Origin: DATMYQ01 sp035560935 | GTDB taxonomy: Bacteria > Bacillota > Negativicutes > Sporomusales > Sporomusaceae | Length of the DNA stretch: 12,627 bases | NCBI GenBank assembly: GCA_035560935.1 | Contig: DATMYQ010000007.1 | Coordinates: forward strand, 1-12,627 | Reading direction: 5' to 3' | Shown here: in pieces, positions 1 to 7,259 of the stretch | Layout of the letters: each line of letters opens with the position of its first letter | Position numbering within the stretch: position 1 is the stretch's first letter | Notes under the pieces: model-generated | The model's database searches: none | What the model saw: the letters and a program-made list of their open reading frames with translations, nothing else | What the model was told of the DNA's origin: nothing | Translations under genes and position numbers: made by a program

Positions 1-9
1 CTATATTAT

Positions 10-38
10 AATGACCAACAAACCTTTTGTTGGTCATT
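10..38 (-). terminator. Perfect 13-bp inverted repeat just after the methyltransferase stop, probable terminator
   Basis: Arms at 10-22 and 26-38 are exact reverse complements (AATGACCAACAAA and its complement) around a 3-nt spacer. The repeat begins right at the TAA stop (39-41) of the upstream methyltransferase gene, the normal place for a 3' end hairpin. On the minus strand the trailing sequence is ATAATATAG, which is AT-rich but not a clean T-run, so termination may be modest. On the plus strand the hairpin is followed by only a short TTTT overlapping the arm, so it could also stop transcription entering from the left. A palindromic operator is an alternative reading, since a TATAAT hexamer lies at the outer edge. 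Confidence 0.6.
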
Positions 39-1424
39 TTACGGTATGTGTTTTCTTTGCACCAATGCTACCGACTCCACGTGAAACGTCTGTGGAAACA
101 TATCCACCGGCTGAATTTCTCTTGCTGCATACCCCAATTCATCCAGCACCGCCAAATCTCTCGCCAGGGACGCCGGGTTGCAGGAAACATAGACGATACG
201 CTGCGGTTCCATCCGGACAAAGGTCTGCAAAACCTTGGCATCGCAACCAGCCCGGGGAGGATCGACCACCACCACGTCCGGGCGAATGCCCCGGTGATAA
301 AGCTCCGGCATCACATCCACCGCGTCCCCCACAATAAACTCCGCATTTTCAACGCCATTATTTTCCGCGTTTAAAACCGCATCCCGGATAGCCGGTTCTA
401 CGATTTCAATGCCGTAAACCCTGGCCGCCTGCCGGGCCAGAAATAACGAAATGGTCCCCGTGCCGCAGTAGGCGTCGATCACCGTTTCCTGACCGGTAAG
501 GCCTGCAAAAGCCACCGCCTTTTCATACAATACCTGCGTCTGGACGGTGTTCACCTGAAAAAAGGAACGGGGTGAAATCCGGAAAGAAAACTCACCTAAG
601 CGATCACTGATGGTTTCCTGTCCCCACAGAACCCGCGTCTTCTCTCCCATCACCACGTTGGTTCGCCGGGAGTTCACGTTCTGGCAGATGCTGACCAAGC
701 CCGGTACACGCGCCTGCAATCCGGCGATGATCTGTTCCTTGTGTGGTATATTGTCCGTGGCGGTAATCAGAACAGCCATTACTTCCCCGCTGGCAGTTCC
801 CACTCGTCCCAGTATATGGCGCAGGATTCCCTGTCCGGTCAATTCATCATACACGTTAATTTTCAGTTCCTCCACCAGATCTTTTACGGCAACGGCCATT
901 TGGTTGTTGGCCTGCTGCTGAATCAGACACTGGCGGGTATCAATGACATTATGGGTACCCGCAGCGTAACAGCCAATCACCGCCACGCCTTTTTTCACGC
1001 CGACGGGAAACTGCATCTTGTTCCGGTAATGCCAACAATCTACCGCTCCCAGTACGGAGTGAACCGGAATTTCCGGCAAATGGGCGATGCGGGCCATCGC
1101 GTTAATAACCTGCTGTTGTTTTACCGTTAGCTGACCGTTATAGGACAGGTGCTGCAGCTGGCAGCCGCCGCAAGCCTGGTAGACAGGACAGGGCGGCTGA
1201 CTGCGTTCCGCTGCGTGAACAAGGATTTCTTGTAACTCCGCCACCGCATATTGTTTTTTTACGGTTTTAATTCGGACCGCGACCCGTTCTCCCGGCAATG
1301 CCATAGGAACAAAAACGGTAAAACCGTCTTTTCGCCCCACGCCTTCGCCGCTGTGCCCCAAACCTTCGATATCGATCATATAATCCTGACCTATTTTTAC
1401 CGGTATGTCCCGGTTTTCTTTCAT
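39..1424 (-). CDS. rlmD: 23S rRNA (uracil-5-)-methyltransferase, RlmD/RlmCD family
   Basis: SAM-dependent enzyme expected to make m5U in 23S rRNA (U1939; Firmicutes RlmCD also modifies U747). As a 461-residue protein it has an N-terminal TRAM RNA-binding domain (about 8-66) and Fe-S type cysteines C79, C85, C88 and C166, spaced as in E. coli RumA. The Rossmann SAM motif is VIDAYCGTGT (315-324), followed by DPPRAGC (388-394), the catalytic nucleophile C415 in VSCNP, and the general base E450 in HVES. The ATG at 1424 is chosen because a GAGGAA site (1431-1436) sits 8 bp upstream and the TRAM domain follows at once. The frame stays open to an ATG at 1481, but that codon and its Shine-Dalgarno-like bases lie inside a hairpin. 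The gene sits downstream of gatB as rlmCD (yefA) does in Bacillus, here with a protease gene between. Family is certain; target uridine(s) are inferred. Confidence 0.93.
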   Translation of the reverse strand: MKENRDIPVKIGQDYMIDIEGLGHSGEGVGRKDGFTVFVPMALPGERVAVRIKTVKKQYAVAELQEILVHAAERSQPPCPVYQACGGCQLQHLSYNGQLTVKQQQVINAMARIAHLPEIPVHSVLGAVDCWHYRNKMQFPVGVKKGVAVIGCYAAGTHNVIDTRQCLIQQQANNQMAVAVKDLVEELKINVYDELTGQGILRHILGRVGTASGEVMAVLITATDNIPHKEQIIAGLQARVPGLVSICQNVNSRRTNVVMGEKTRVLWGQETISDRLGEFSFRISPRSFFQVNTVQTQVLYEKAVAFAGLTGQETVIDAYCGTGTISLFLARQAARVYGIEIVEPAIRDAVLNAENNGVENAEFIVGDAVDVMPELYHRGIRPDVVVVDPPRAGCDAKVLQTFVRMEPQRIVYVSCNPASLARDLAVLDELGYAAREIQPVDMFPQTFHVESVALVQRKHIP

Positions 1425-1430
1425 TATGGG

Positions 1431-1436
1431 TTCCTC
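1431..1436 (-). promoter_or_regulatory. Ribosome binding site deciding the rlmD start
   Basis: GAGGAA on the minus strand, with the GAGG core 8 bp before the ATG at 1424. It favours that start over the in-frame ATG at 1481, which lies within a stem-loop. Confidence 0.6.
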
Positions 1437-1467
1437 ACTTTCCAAAATCATCACTTGACGATAAACA

Positions 1468-1495
1468 CGGCAAGGAAGCATTTACTTCCTTGCCG
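1468..1495 (-). terminator. Perfect 11-bp stem-loop between the Lon-like gene and rlmD; weak terminator or attenuator
   Basis: Arms at 1468-1478 and 1485-1495 (CGGCAAGGAAG and its exact complement) flank a 6-nt loop. The hairpin begins 14 bp after the protease stop (1510-1512) and ends about 44 bp before the rlmD start. On the minus strand the trailing bases are TGTTTATCG, a poor T-run, so full intrinsic termination is doubtful. Partial termination, transcript-end stabilisation or processing between the two genes are all possible. The structure itself is seen directly; its role is inferred. Confidence 0.5.
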
Positions 1496-1509
1496 CATGG
1501 GATTCGGAG

Positions 1510-3939
1510 TTATTCCTGCCCAGCTTTGTCGTTATTGCCATCCTCGGATGACTTGCCTAATTTCATCAGCGCTTCGGTGTATTCTCGCAATTTTCGGCTC
1601 ACCATGCCGTTGATTGTATCCGCCGGATAGGTTCCGTCGTCCTGGAGCTGCCCTGCATCTACTCCAGTCAGAATTTCAATCCCCTGATCCACCGATTCGA
1701 CGGGATAAATATGAAATTTCCCCTCCCGGACCGCCTCCACCACGTCGTCGTTCAACGTCAGGTCGCTGACATTTTGATGGGGAATCATAACTCCCTGGCG
1801 GCCGGTAAGTCCTTTCAGCCTGCAGACGTCGAAGAAGCCTTCGATTTTCTGGGTTGCGCCGCCAATCGGCTGAATTTCCCCTTTTTGATTGACCGATCCG
1901 GTAACGGCGATATATTGCCGGATGGGTATGCCGGCCAGGCTGGACAAGAGGGCGTACAGTTCGGTACTGGATGCGCTGTCGCCATCCACGCCGTCATACA
2001 GCTGCTCAAAGGTCAGACTGGCGGTCAGGGTTAACGGATGTTTCTGGGCATACTTTTCCCCTAAATATCCGCTTAAAATCAGTACCCCTTTGCTATGGCT
2101 GGCGCCGCTGACCCGGGTCTCCCGCTCAATATTGATCACGCCGCCGCGCCCCAAGTAGGTATTGGCGGTAATGCGCGAAGGTTTGCCAAACATATACTCG
2201 CCAACGGACAGCACAGCCAGGCCGTTGACCTGCCCCACCTTTTCACCATCGGCGTCAATCAGCAATTTCCCCTCGGCGAACATTTCCTGCATCCGTTCTT
2301 CATATTTATTGGAGCGGATGCGCCGCTCATCAATGGCCCGCCGGATATGCGCACCGGTTATAATGCTTTGTTGCTCAATGGTAGCCCAGACATCGGCCTC
2401 ACAAAGGATTTCCACGATTTCATTGAACTGCGTGGTTAATTTTTTCTGACTGCCGGTCAGGCGGGAACTGTATTCCGCCACTTTGGCCACCGCCGAGCGG
2501 TCGAATTCTTTCAGTTGCTCGTGGCGGACGGTGGAACTGACAAACGCGGCCAGTTTTTGAATGTTGGCGGCGTTATTGTCCATTTGCACGTCAAAATCCG
2601 CATGGACCTTGAATAACTTGCGAAAATCCTCATCATAGTTGTACAGCAGCTGATACAGATAATGGCTGCCGATCAGGATCACCTTGACATTGACCGGAAT
2701 CGGCTGGGGCTTTAGCGAAGCCATCGCCAAAATCCCGTACTGTTCGCTGAGATTTTCCGGCTGCAGGGTTTTGGTTTTCAACACCCGTTTCAGCGCTTCC
2801 CAGGCCCCCAGGTTGGTCACCACATCCCGGGCATTGAGGATCAAATAACCGCCGTTGGCCCGATGTAGCGCGCCCGCTTTCAGCATCGTGTAATCGGTAT
2901 TGGCCACTCCCATCCGGGTTTCGTATTCCATCCGTCCGGTAAGGTTATAGTAGGTCGGATTGATTTCCACCACCACCGGCGCGCCTTCGGTCTCGCGATT
3001 GTCCACCAAGAGATTGACTTTGTATTTATCTTTAGCATCACCAGCATGCTTGCGGAAAAACATCATCGGATTAGGTTCCTCTTCAGTCTGTGGTTTAAAA
3101 TCACTGATATTTTTCACCACGTCCTGTTTGACGGATTCCAGATAGGCCGCCGCTCCGTCGTATTCCCGGTATTTTTCCTCCAGTTCGTCAATTAAATGTC
3201 CTACCGCAAATAAACCGACCTTTTCATCCAGGTTTTTCAGTTCTTCCCGCACTTCCCGCTCCATCTGCTGCATGCGGTGAATGACTTCCATGGCCTTTTC
3301 GTGGATGGCCAGCATTTTTTTCTCAATCTCGTCCCGTTTTTCTTTTTCCAGTTGCTGATAGTCCTCCGGGGTCACCGGCTTGCCGTCCACGACAGGAACC
3401 CCCACAAAGCCGGTGGAACTCCATTGAGGCATAATGCCTAATGCTTCCGCATGTTTATTGAAATTTTCAACGGTTGCCGTCCGTTGTTCCTGAAATTCTT
3501 TGGCCAGGGCCGATTTAGCCTGTTCGTAGTTCTCACTGTTGAACACCTTGGGAATATCGGTCTTCAGATCCTCCACCAGACCCAGCATATCCTGGCGAAA
3601 CTCACAGCCGATACCGGCAGGAAAGCCAAGCGCAATCGGCTGCCCGGGATTTTCCAGATTGTTTACATAGCACCAGTCGCCGGGTTTTTCCTGATCAGCG
3701 GCCACTTTTCGCACCGCAGCCTGAGCATAAGTGATTTTACCGGTTCCCACCAGCCCCGACATAAAAATATTATAGCCGGGATTCTTGGCGAATAATCCGA
3801 ATTCCACCGCTTTCACGGCGCGTTCCTGTCCAATCATGACGGAAAGGGGCGATACCGCTGCCGTGGTTTCAAAATCAAACTGGCAGTCTTCACACGAGAA
3901 GCGAAGCTTGTCCGGTGTCAGTTCAGGCCACATGGTCAT
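1510..3939 (-). CDS. Lon-family ATP-dependent protease (AAA_32 plus Lon_C domains)
   Basis: 809-residue cytoplasmic protease of the Lon-like group that lacks the classical Lon N-terminal substrate domain (E. coli YcbZ is a relative). The N-terminus has the family-type CxxCxFxFETT segment (16-26). The P-loop is GLVGTGKIT (62-70), then a charged helical insert, probably coiled coil, at about 140-280. A conserved ATPase stretch HRANGGYLIL follows (359-368). The C-terminal S16 peptidase domain (about 565-760) holds the Ser-Lys dyad: S655 in DGDSAS and K698 in PIGGATQK. Oddity: position 69 is Ile where the Walker A motif normally has Thr or Ser; whether this subgroup tolerates it is unknown to me. 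The start ATG at 3939 has an AAAGGA site 8 bp upstream; an alternative ATG lies two codons in. It follows the gatB terminator, so it is probably transcribed separately, but no convincing promoter was seen. Substrates unknown. Confidence 0.93.
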   Translation of the reverse strand: MTMWPELTPDKLRFSCEDCQFDFETTAAVSPLSVMIGQERAVKAVEFGLFAKNPGYNIFMSGLVGTGKITYAQAAVRKVAADQEKPGDWCYVNNLENPGQPIALGFPAGIGCEFRQDMLGLVEDLKTDIPKVFNSENYEQAKSALAKEFQEQRTATVENFNKHAEALGIMPQWSSTGFVGVPVVDGKPVTPEDYQQLEKEKRDEIEKKMLAIHEKAMEVIHRMQQMEREVREELKNLDEKVGLFAVGHLIDELEEKYREYDGAAAYLESVKQDVVKNISDFKPQTEEEPNPMMFFRKHAGDAKDKYKVNLLVDNRETEGAPVVVEINPTYYNLTGRMEYETRMGVANTDYTMLKAGALHRANGGYLILNARDVVTNLGAWEALKRVLKTKTLQPENLSEQYGILAMASLKPQPIPVNVKVILIGSHYLYQLLYNYDEDFRKLFKVHADFDVQMDNNAANIQKLAAFVSSTVRHEQLKEFDRSAVAKVAEYSSRLTGSQKKLTTQFNEIVEILCEADVWATIEQQSIITGAHIRRAIDERRIRSNKYEERMQEMFAEGKLLIDADGEKVGQVNGLAVLSVGEYMFGKPSRITANTYLGRGGVINIERETRVSGASHSKGVLILSGYLGEKYAQKHPLTLTASLTFEQLYDGVDGDSASSTELYALLSSLAGIPIRQYIAVTGSVNQKGEIQPIGGATQKIEGFFDVCRLKGLTGRQGVMIPHQNVSDLTLNDDVVEAVREGKFHIYPVESVDQGIEILTGVDAGQLQDDGTYPADTINGMVSRKLREYTEALMKLGKSSEDGNNDKAGQE

Positions 3940-3993
3940 GGAATCAGTCCTTTCTGTAAAAGGTCATGTTTTTAAATACGTTCGACTGAGCAG

Positions 3994-4018
3994 AAAAAAA
4001 TCCCTCCAATGGAGGGAT
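3994..4018 (-). terminator. Intrinsic terminator after gatB
   Basis: On the minus strand an 8-bp stem (ATCCCTCC paired with GGAGGGAT, 4011-4018 with 4000-4007) closes a 3-nt loop and runs into seven T's (3994-4000, the first of them paired in the stem). It starts 8 bp after the gatB TAA. It is a textbook Rho-independent terminator and marks the end of the pcrA-ligA-gatCAB transcript. Confidence 0.9.
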
Positions 4019-4025
4019 AAAGAAA

Positions 4026-5459
4026 TTACAGATTTTCTTTAAGCAGGCGGTTGACCAGTTCCGGATTGGCCCGTCCCTTGGTTTGCTTCATAATCTGACC
4101 TACCAAAAAGCCAATGGCTTTTTCTTTGCCGGCCCGATAATCGGCAACGGACTGAGGATGCGCGGCAATAACCGCCTGGACGATGGCGACGATTTCACCC
4201 TCGTCGCTGATTTGCACCAAGCCTTTTTCTTTCACGATGCTTTCCGCGTCCTTGCCGCTGCTCCACATCTCTTCAAATACGGTCTTGGCGATTTTACCGG
4301 AAATGGTCCCTTTGCTGATCAGCGCAATCAATCCCGCCAAATGCGCCGGTGAAACCGGACAATCGGTAACCTCCCGTCCCTCCGCGTTGAGCATCCGGGA
4401 TACTTCGCTCATCAGCCAGTTGGCGACCACTTTCGCTTCAGCGCCTTTGGCCACGGTGGCGTCATAATACTCGGCCATGGCTTTGCTGGCGGTGATGACC
4501 CCCGCGTCGTAGGCCGGCAATCCATATTCATTCATCAGCCGCTGCTTGCGGGCTTCCGGCAGTTCCGGCAAGTGAGCGCGGATGTCCTCCACCCAGCTTT
4601 CCTCCACCATGATCGGAACCAGGTCCGGTTCCGGGAAATAACGGTAGTCGTGAGCCTGTTCCTTGCTGCGCAGAGAAACGGTGATTCCTTTGGCGTCATC
4701 CCAGGAACGGGTTTCCTGAACCACTTTTCCGCCTTCATCCAGAAGTTCCGTCTGGCGGGCCACTTCGTATTCCAGTCCTTTTTGCACGGAGCGGAAAGAA
4801 TTCAGGTTTTTAATTTCGCTCTTCACGCCGAATTCTTCTTGTCCCACCGGTCTCAGGGAAATGTTGGCGTCGCAGCGCAGGCTGCCTTCTTCCATTTTGC
4901 AGTCGGAGACGTCCAGATACTCCAGAATGGCTTTCATTTTCTCCAAATAGGCTTTGGCCTCTTCCGGCGAACGCAGATCCGGTTCGGAAACGATCTCAAT
5001 TAACGGCACACCGGTGCGGTTGTAGTCCACCAGCGCATAATCCGAATTGCTGATGGTGCCGGAATGAACCAGTTTGCCCGCGTCCTCTTCCATATGAACC
5101 CGGGTAATGCCGATGCGTTTGGTCTCTCCATTGACCTCAATGTCCAAATAGCCGTCAACGGCAATCGGCAGATCATACTGGGAGGTCTGAAAGTTTTTCG
5201 GCAGATCCGGATAATAATAGTTCTTCCGGTCAAACTTGCTAAACGGCAAAATCCGGCAATTCAGCGCCAGTCCGGCCCGAACGGCGAACTCCACCACTTT
5301 CTCGTTGATCACCGGCAGTACGCCCGGCAATCCCAGGCAAACCGGACAAACGTTGGTATTTTGATCGGAGCCGAACTGCGTGCTACAGCCGCAGAAGATC
5401 TTTGATTTCGTCTTTAGCTCCGAGTGGACTTCCAGACCGATAACGGTTTCGTAACTCAT
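4026..5459 (-). CDS. gatB: Asp-tRNA(Asn)/Glu-tRNA(Gln) amidotransferase subunit B
   Basis: 477-residue GatB, close to the Bacillus and Staphylococcus length. In the cytoplasmic GatCAB complex it binds the misacylated tRNA, phosphorylates the glutamyl (or aspartyl) group with ATP and receives ammonia from GatA. The N-terminus reads GLEVHSEL (8-15), the signature of the kinase/amidase cradle. Zinc-type cysteines C23, C25, C38 and C41 follow in the usual CGCS...CPVCLG arrangement. Conserved stretches DYNRTGVPLIEI and DYRYFPEPDL are present, and the C-terminal YqeY-like tail (about 330-477) is complete. The ATG overlaps the gatA stop in an ATGA, with a GGGAGG site (5467-5472) 7 bp upstream inside gatA, so the two are translationally coupled. 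Last gene of its operon, followed by a strong terminator. Whether it also makes Asn-tRNA cannot be told from this window. Confidence 0.97.
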   Translation of the reverse strand: MSYETVIGLEVHSELKTKSKIFCGCSTQFGSDQNTNVCPVCLGLPGVLPVINEKVVEFAVRAGLALNCRILPFSKFDRKNYYYPDLPKNFQTSQYDLPIAVDGYLDIEVNGETKRIGITRVHMEEDAGKLVHSGTISNSDYALVDYNRTGVPLIEIVSEPDLRSPEEAKAYLEKMKAILEYLDVSDCKMEEGSLRCDANISLRPVGQEEFGVKSEIKNLNSFRSVQKGLEYEVARQTELLDEGGKVVQETRSWDDAKGITVSLRSKEQAHDYRYFPEPDLVPIMVEESWVEDIRAHLPELPEARKQRLMNEYGLPAYDAGVITASKAMAEYYDATVAKGAEAKVVANWLMSEVSRMLNAEGREVTDCPVSPAHLAGLIALISKGTISGKIAKTVFEEMWSSGKDAESIVKEKGLVQISDEGEIVAIVQAVIAAHPQSVADYRAGKEKAIGFLVGQIMKQTKGRANPELVNRLLKENL

Positions 5460-6925
5460 GATTTAACCTCCCCCAGCGGCGCGAAACGCTGATGATAGTC
5501 GTTGCATTGTTCAAAGGCATAAGCCGTCCGGATGACCTTTTCTTCACCCAGTACGGGGCCGATGATCTGCAGCCCCAGCGGCAAACCGCCGGCGAAGCCG
5601 CAGGGAACGGAAATAGCCGGAACCCCCGCCAGGTTGCTGGGAATGGTAAACACGTCCTGAAGATACATCGTGAGCGGATCGCTCATCATTTCACCGATTT
5701 TAAACGCCGGTGTCGGGGCCGTGGGCGTAAGCAGCACGTCCACCTGTTCAAACGCCCGGTCGAAATCCTGTTTAACCAGCGTCCGTACTTTCAGGGCCTT
5801 GAGATAATAGGCATCGTAATAGCCGGAACTCAGTGCGTAGGTTCCCAGCATGATCCGCCGCTGCACTTCCGCGCCAAAACCCTGGCTGCGGGCTTTTTTA
5901 TACATGCTGACGATATCGTCGCCCTCACCGCGATAGCCAAAGCTGACGCCGTCGTACCGGGCCAGATTGGAGCTGGCTTCCGCCGGCGCAATAATATAGT
6001 AAGCGGCTAACGCATATTCGGTATGCGGCAGGGAAACTTCCCGGCATTCCGCGCCCAGCGCCTGCAGTTGCTCCACCGCTTTCAACACCGCCTGGCGCAC
6101 TTCCGGCTGGATGCCTTCTCCCATATATTCCCGGGGCAGGCCGATTTTTAGGCCCTTTACATCCTGGGACAGAGCTTTGGTATAATCTGGCGCTGCCGCC
6201 TTGATTGACGTCGAGTCTTTCGGGTCGTAACCGCTGATAGCGTTCATCACCAACGCGCAGTCGGTTACGTTGCGGGTGATGGGACCAATCTGGTCCAGGG
6301 AAGAGGCATAAGCCACCAGGCCATAGCGGGAAACCCGGCCATAGGTCGGTTTCAGGCCCACCAGGCCGCAATAGGCGGCCGGCTGGCGAATGGAACCGCC
6401 TGTGTCGGAGCCTAAAGCCCATAACGCTTCCCCAGCAGCCACCGCCGCTGCCGAACCGCCGCTGGAGCCGCCTGGAACCCGTTCCAGGTCCCAAGGGTTG
6501 CGACTGGGGAAAAATCCAGAGTTTTCCGTAGAACCGCCCATGGCGAATTCATCCATGTTGGCCTTGCCGATAAACACGGCATCCTGGCTTGCCAGTTTTT
6601 CCACCACCGTCGCATCATAGGGCGGGACAAACTTGGCTAAAATTTTCGATGCACAGGTCGTTTTTATACCCTTGGTGCACAGATTATCTTTCAGCGCGCC
6701 GCCCAGACCCGCCAACGGCGCAATCGTTCCGCCGCCGGCAATTTTAGCGTCCGCGGCTTTGGCCTGAGCCAGCGCCGCTTCCCGGTTCGGAGTAATATAA
6801 GAGCAAACTTGGGCTTCCACTTGGTCCACCCGTTTGAATATGCTTTCCGTGATCTCCACCGCCGACACATCTTTTTTCAACAATTTGTCGTGCAAGCTCT
6901 GGAGTGTTTGTTGATATAATTCCAT
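5456..6925 (-). CDS. gatA: Asp-tRNA(Asn)/Glu-tRNA(Gln) amidotransferase subunit A (amidase)
   Basis: 489-residue amidase-signature protein that hydrolyses glutamine and channels ammonia to GatB for transamidation of misacylated tRNA. The Ser-cisSer-Lys triad is intact: K79 in GALKDN, S154 in PGGSSGGS, and S178 in GSDTGGSIR, at the same numbers as in Staphylococcus GatA from memory. The glycine-rich amidase signature spans about 150-180, and the C-terminal stretch GVPAISVPCG (434-443) is typical. The ATG at 6925 has a perfect AGGAGG (6935-6940) 9 bp upstream. It lies 38 bp after gatC, and its TGA overlaps the gatB ATG by 4 bp. No missing key residue was seen. Confidence 0.97.
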   Translation of the reverse strand: MELYQQTLQSLHDKLLKKDVSAVEITESIFKRVDQVEAQVCSYITPNREAALAQAKAADAKIAGGGTIAPLAGLGGALKDNLCTKGIKTTCASKILAKFVPPYDATVVEKLASQDAVFIGKANMDEFAMGGSTENSGFFPSRNPWDLERVPGGSSGGSAAAVAAGEALWALGSDTGGSIRQPAAYCGLVGLKPTYGRVSRYGLVAYASSLDQIGPITRNVTDCALVMNAISGYDPKDSTSIKAAAPDYTKALSQDVKGLKIGLPREYMGEGIQPEVRQAVLKAVEQLQALGAECREVSLPHTEYALAAYYIIAPAEASSNLARYDGVSFGYRGEGDDIVSMYKKARSQGFGAEVQRRIMLGTYALSSGYYDAYYLKALKVRTLVKQDFDRAFEQVDVLLTPTAPTPAFKIGEMMSDPLTMYLQDVFTIPSNLAGVPAISVPCGFAGGLPLGLQIIGPVLGEEKVIRTAYAFEQCNDYHQRFAPLGEVKS

Positions 6926-6963
6926 CGGACGAAGCCTCCTTTTCCCTACATCGTTGGTTGCAA

Positions 6964-7254
6964 TCAGCCTTCCATGATCTTCGGCACTTTAAAATACCCG
7001 TCTTCCTCTTCGGGAGCATTGGACAACGCCAGTTCCCGCGGCAAGGATGGCCGTACTTCATCGGGACGAAGCACATTTTTCAGCGGCAGAACGTGAGCGG
7101 TCGGCTCCACGCCGTCTGTATTCACCCGATCCAGCATATTCACATACTCCAGGATCGAATCCAGTTGGCCGGTAACCCGTTCCATCTGGTCCTCCGGCAC
7201 TTCCAGCCGTGAAAGCAACGCCACATCCATTACGATTTCCTTAGTTATTTTCAT
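6964..7254 (-). CDS. gatC: Asp-tRNA(Asn)/Glu-tRNA(Gln) amidotransferase subunit C
   Basis: 96-residue GatC, the small belt subunit that wraps GatA and GatB and stabilises the complex. The pattern is typical: VMDVALLSRLEV near the N-terminus, a central LDSILEYVNMLDRVNTDGVEP stretch (split here only by description), then VLPLKNVLRPDEV and a C-terminal YFKVPKIME. The ATG at 7254 is chosen over an in-frame GTG at 7263. GGAAGG (7263-7268) stands 8 bp before the ATG but would lie directly against the GTG, and 96 residues matches the family length. The gene starts 5 bp after the ligA stop, with its ribosome binding site inside the ligA 3' end, so coupling is likely. Confidence 0.95.
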   Translation of the reverse strand: MKITKEIVMDVALLSRLEVPEDQMERVTGQLDSILEYVNMLDRVNTDGVEPTAHVLPLKNVLRPDEVRPSLPRELALSNAPEEEDGYFKVPKIMEG

Positions 7255-7259
7255 GACTC

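Noticed and set aside
1425..1481. Longer N-terminus for the rRNA methyltransferase (start at 1481)
   Set aside because: The 19 extra residues precede a standard TRAM start, and the ATG lies in a hairpin loop. The ATG at 1424 has a well-placed binding site.
3940..3993. Promoter for the Lon-like protease
   Set aside because: The segment after the gatB terminator is AT-rich, but I could not find a -35/-10 pair good enough to call.
5492..6010. 172-codon open frame on the plus strand
   Set aside because: Antisense shadow of gatA, with no family-like motif and no supporting ribosome binding site context.
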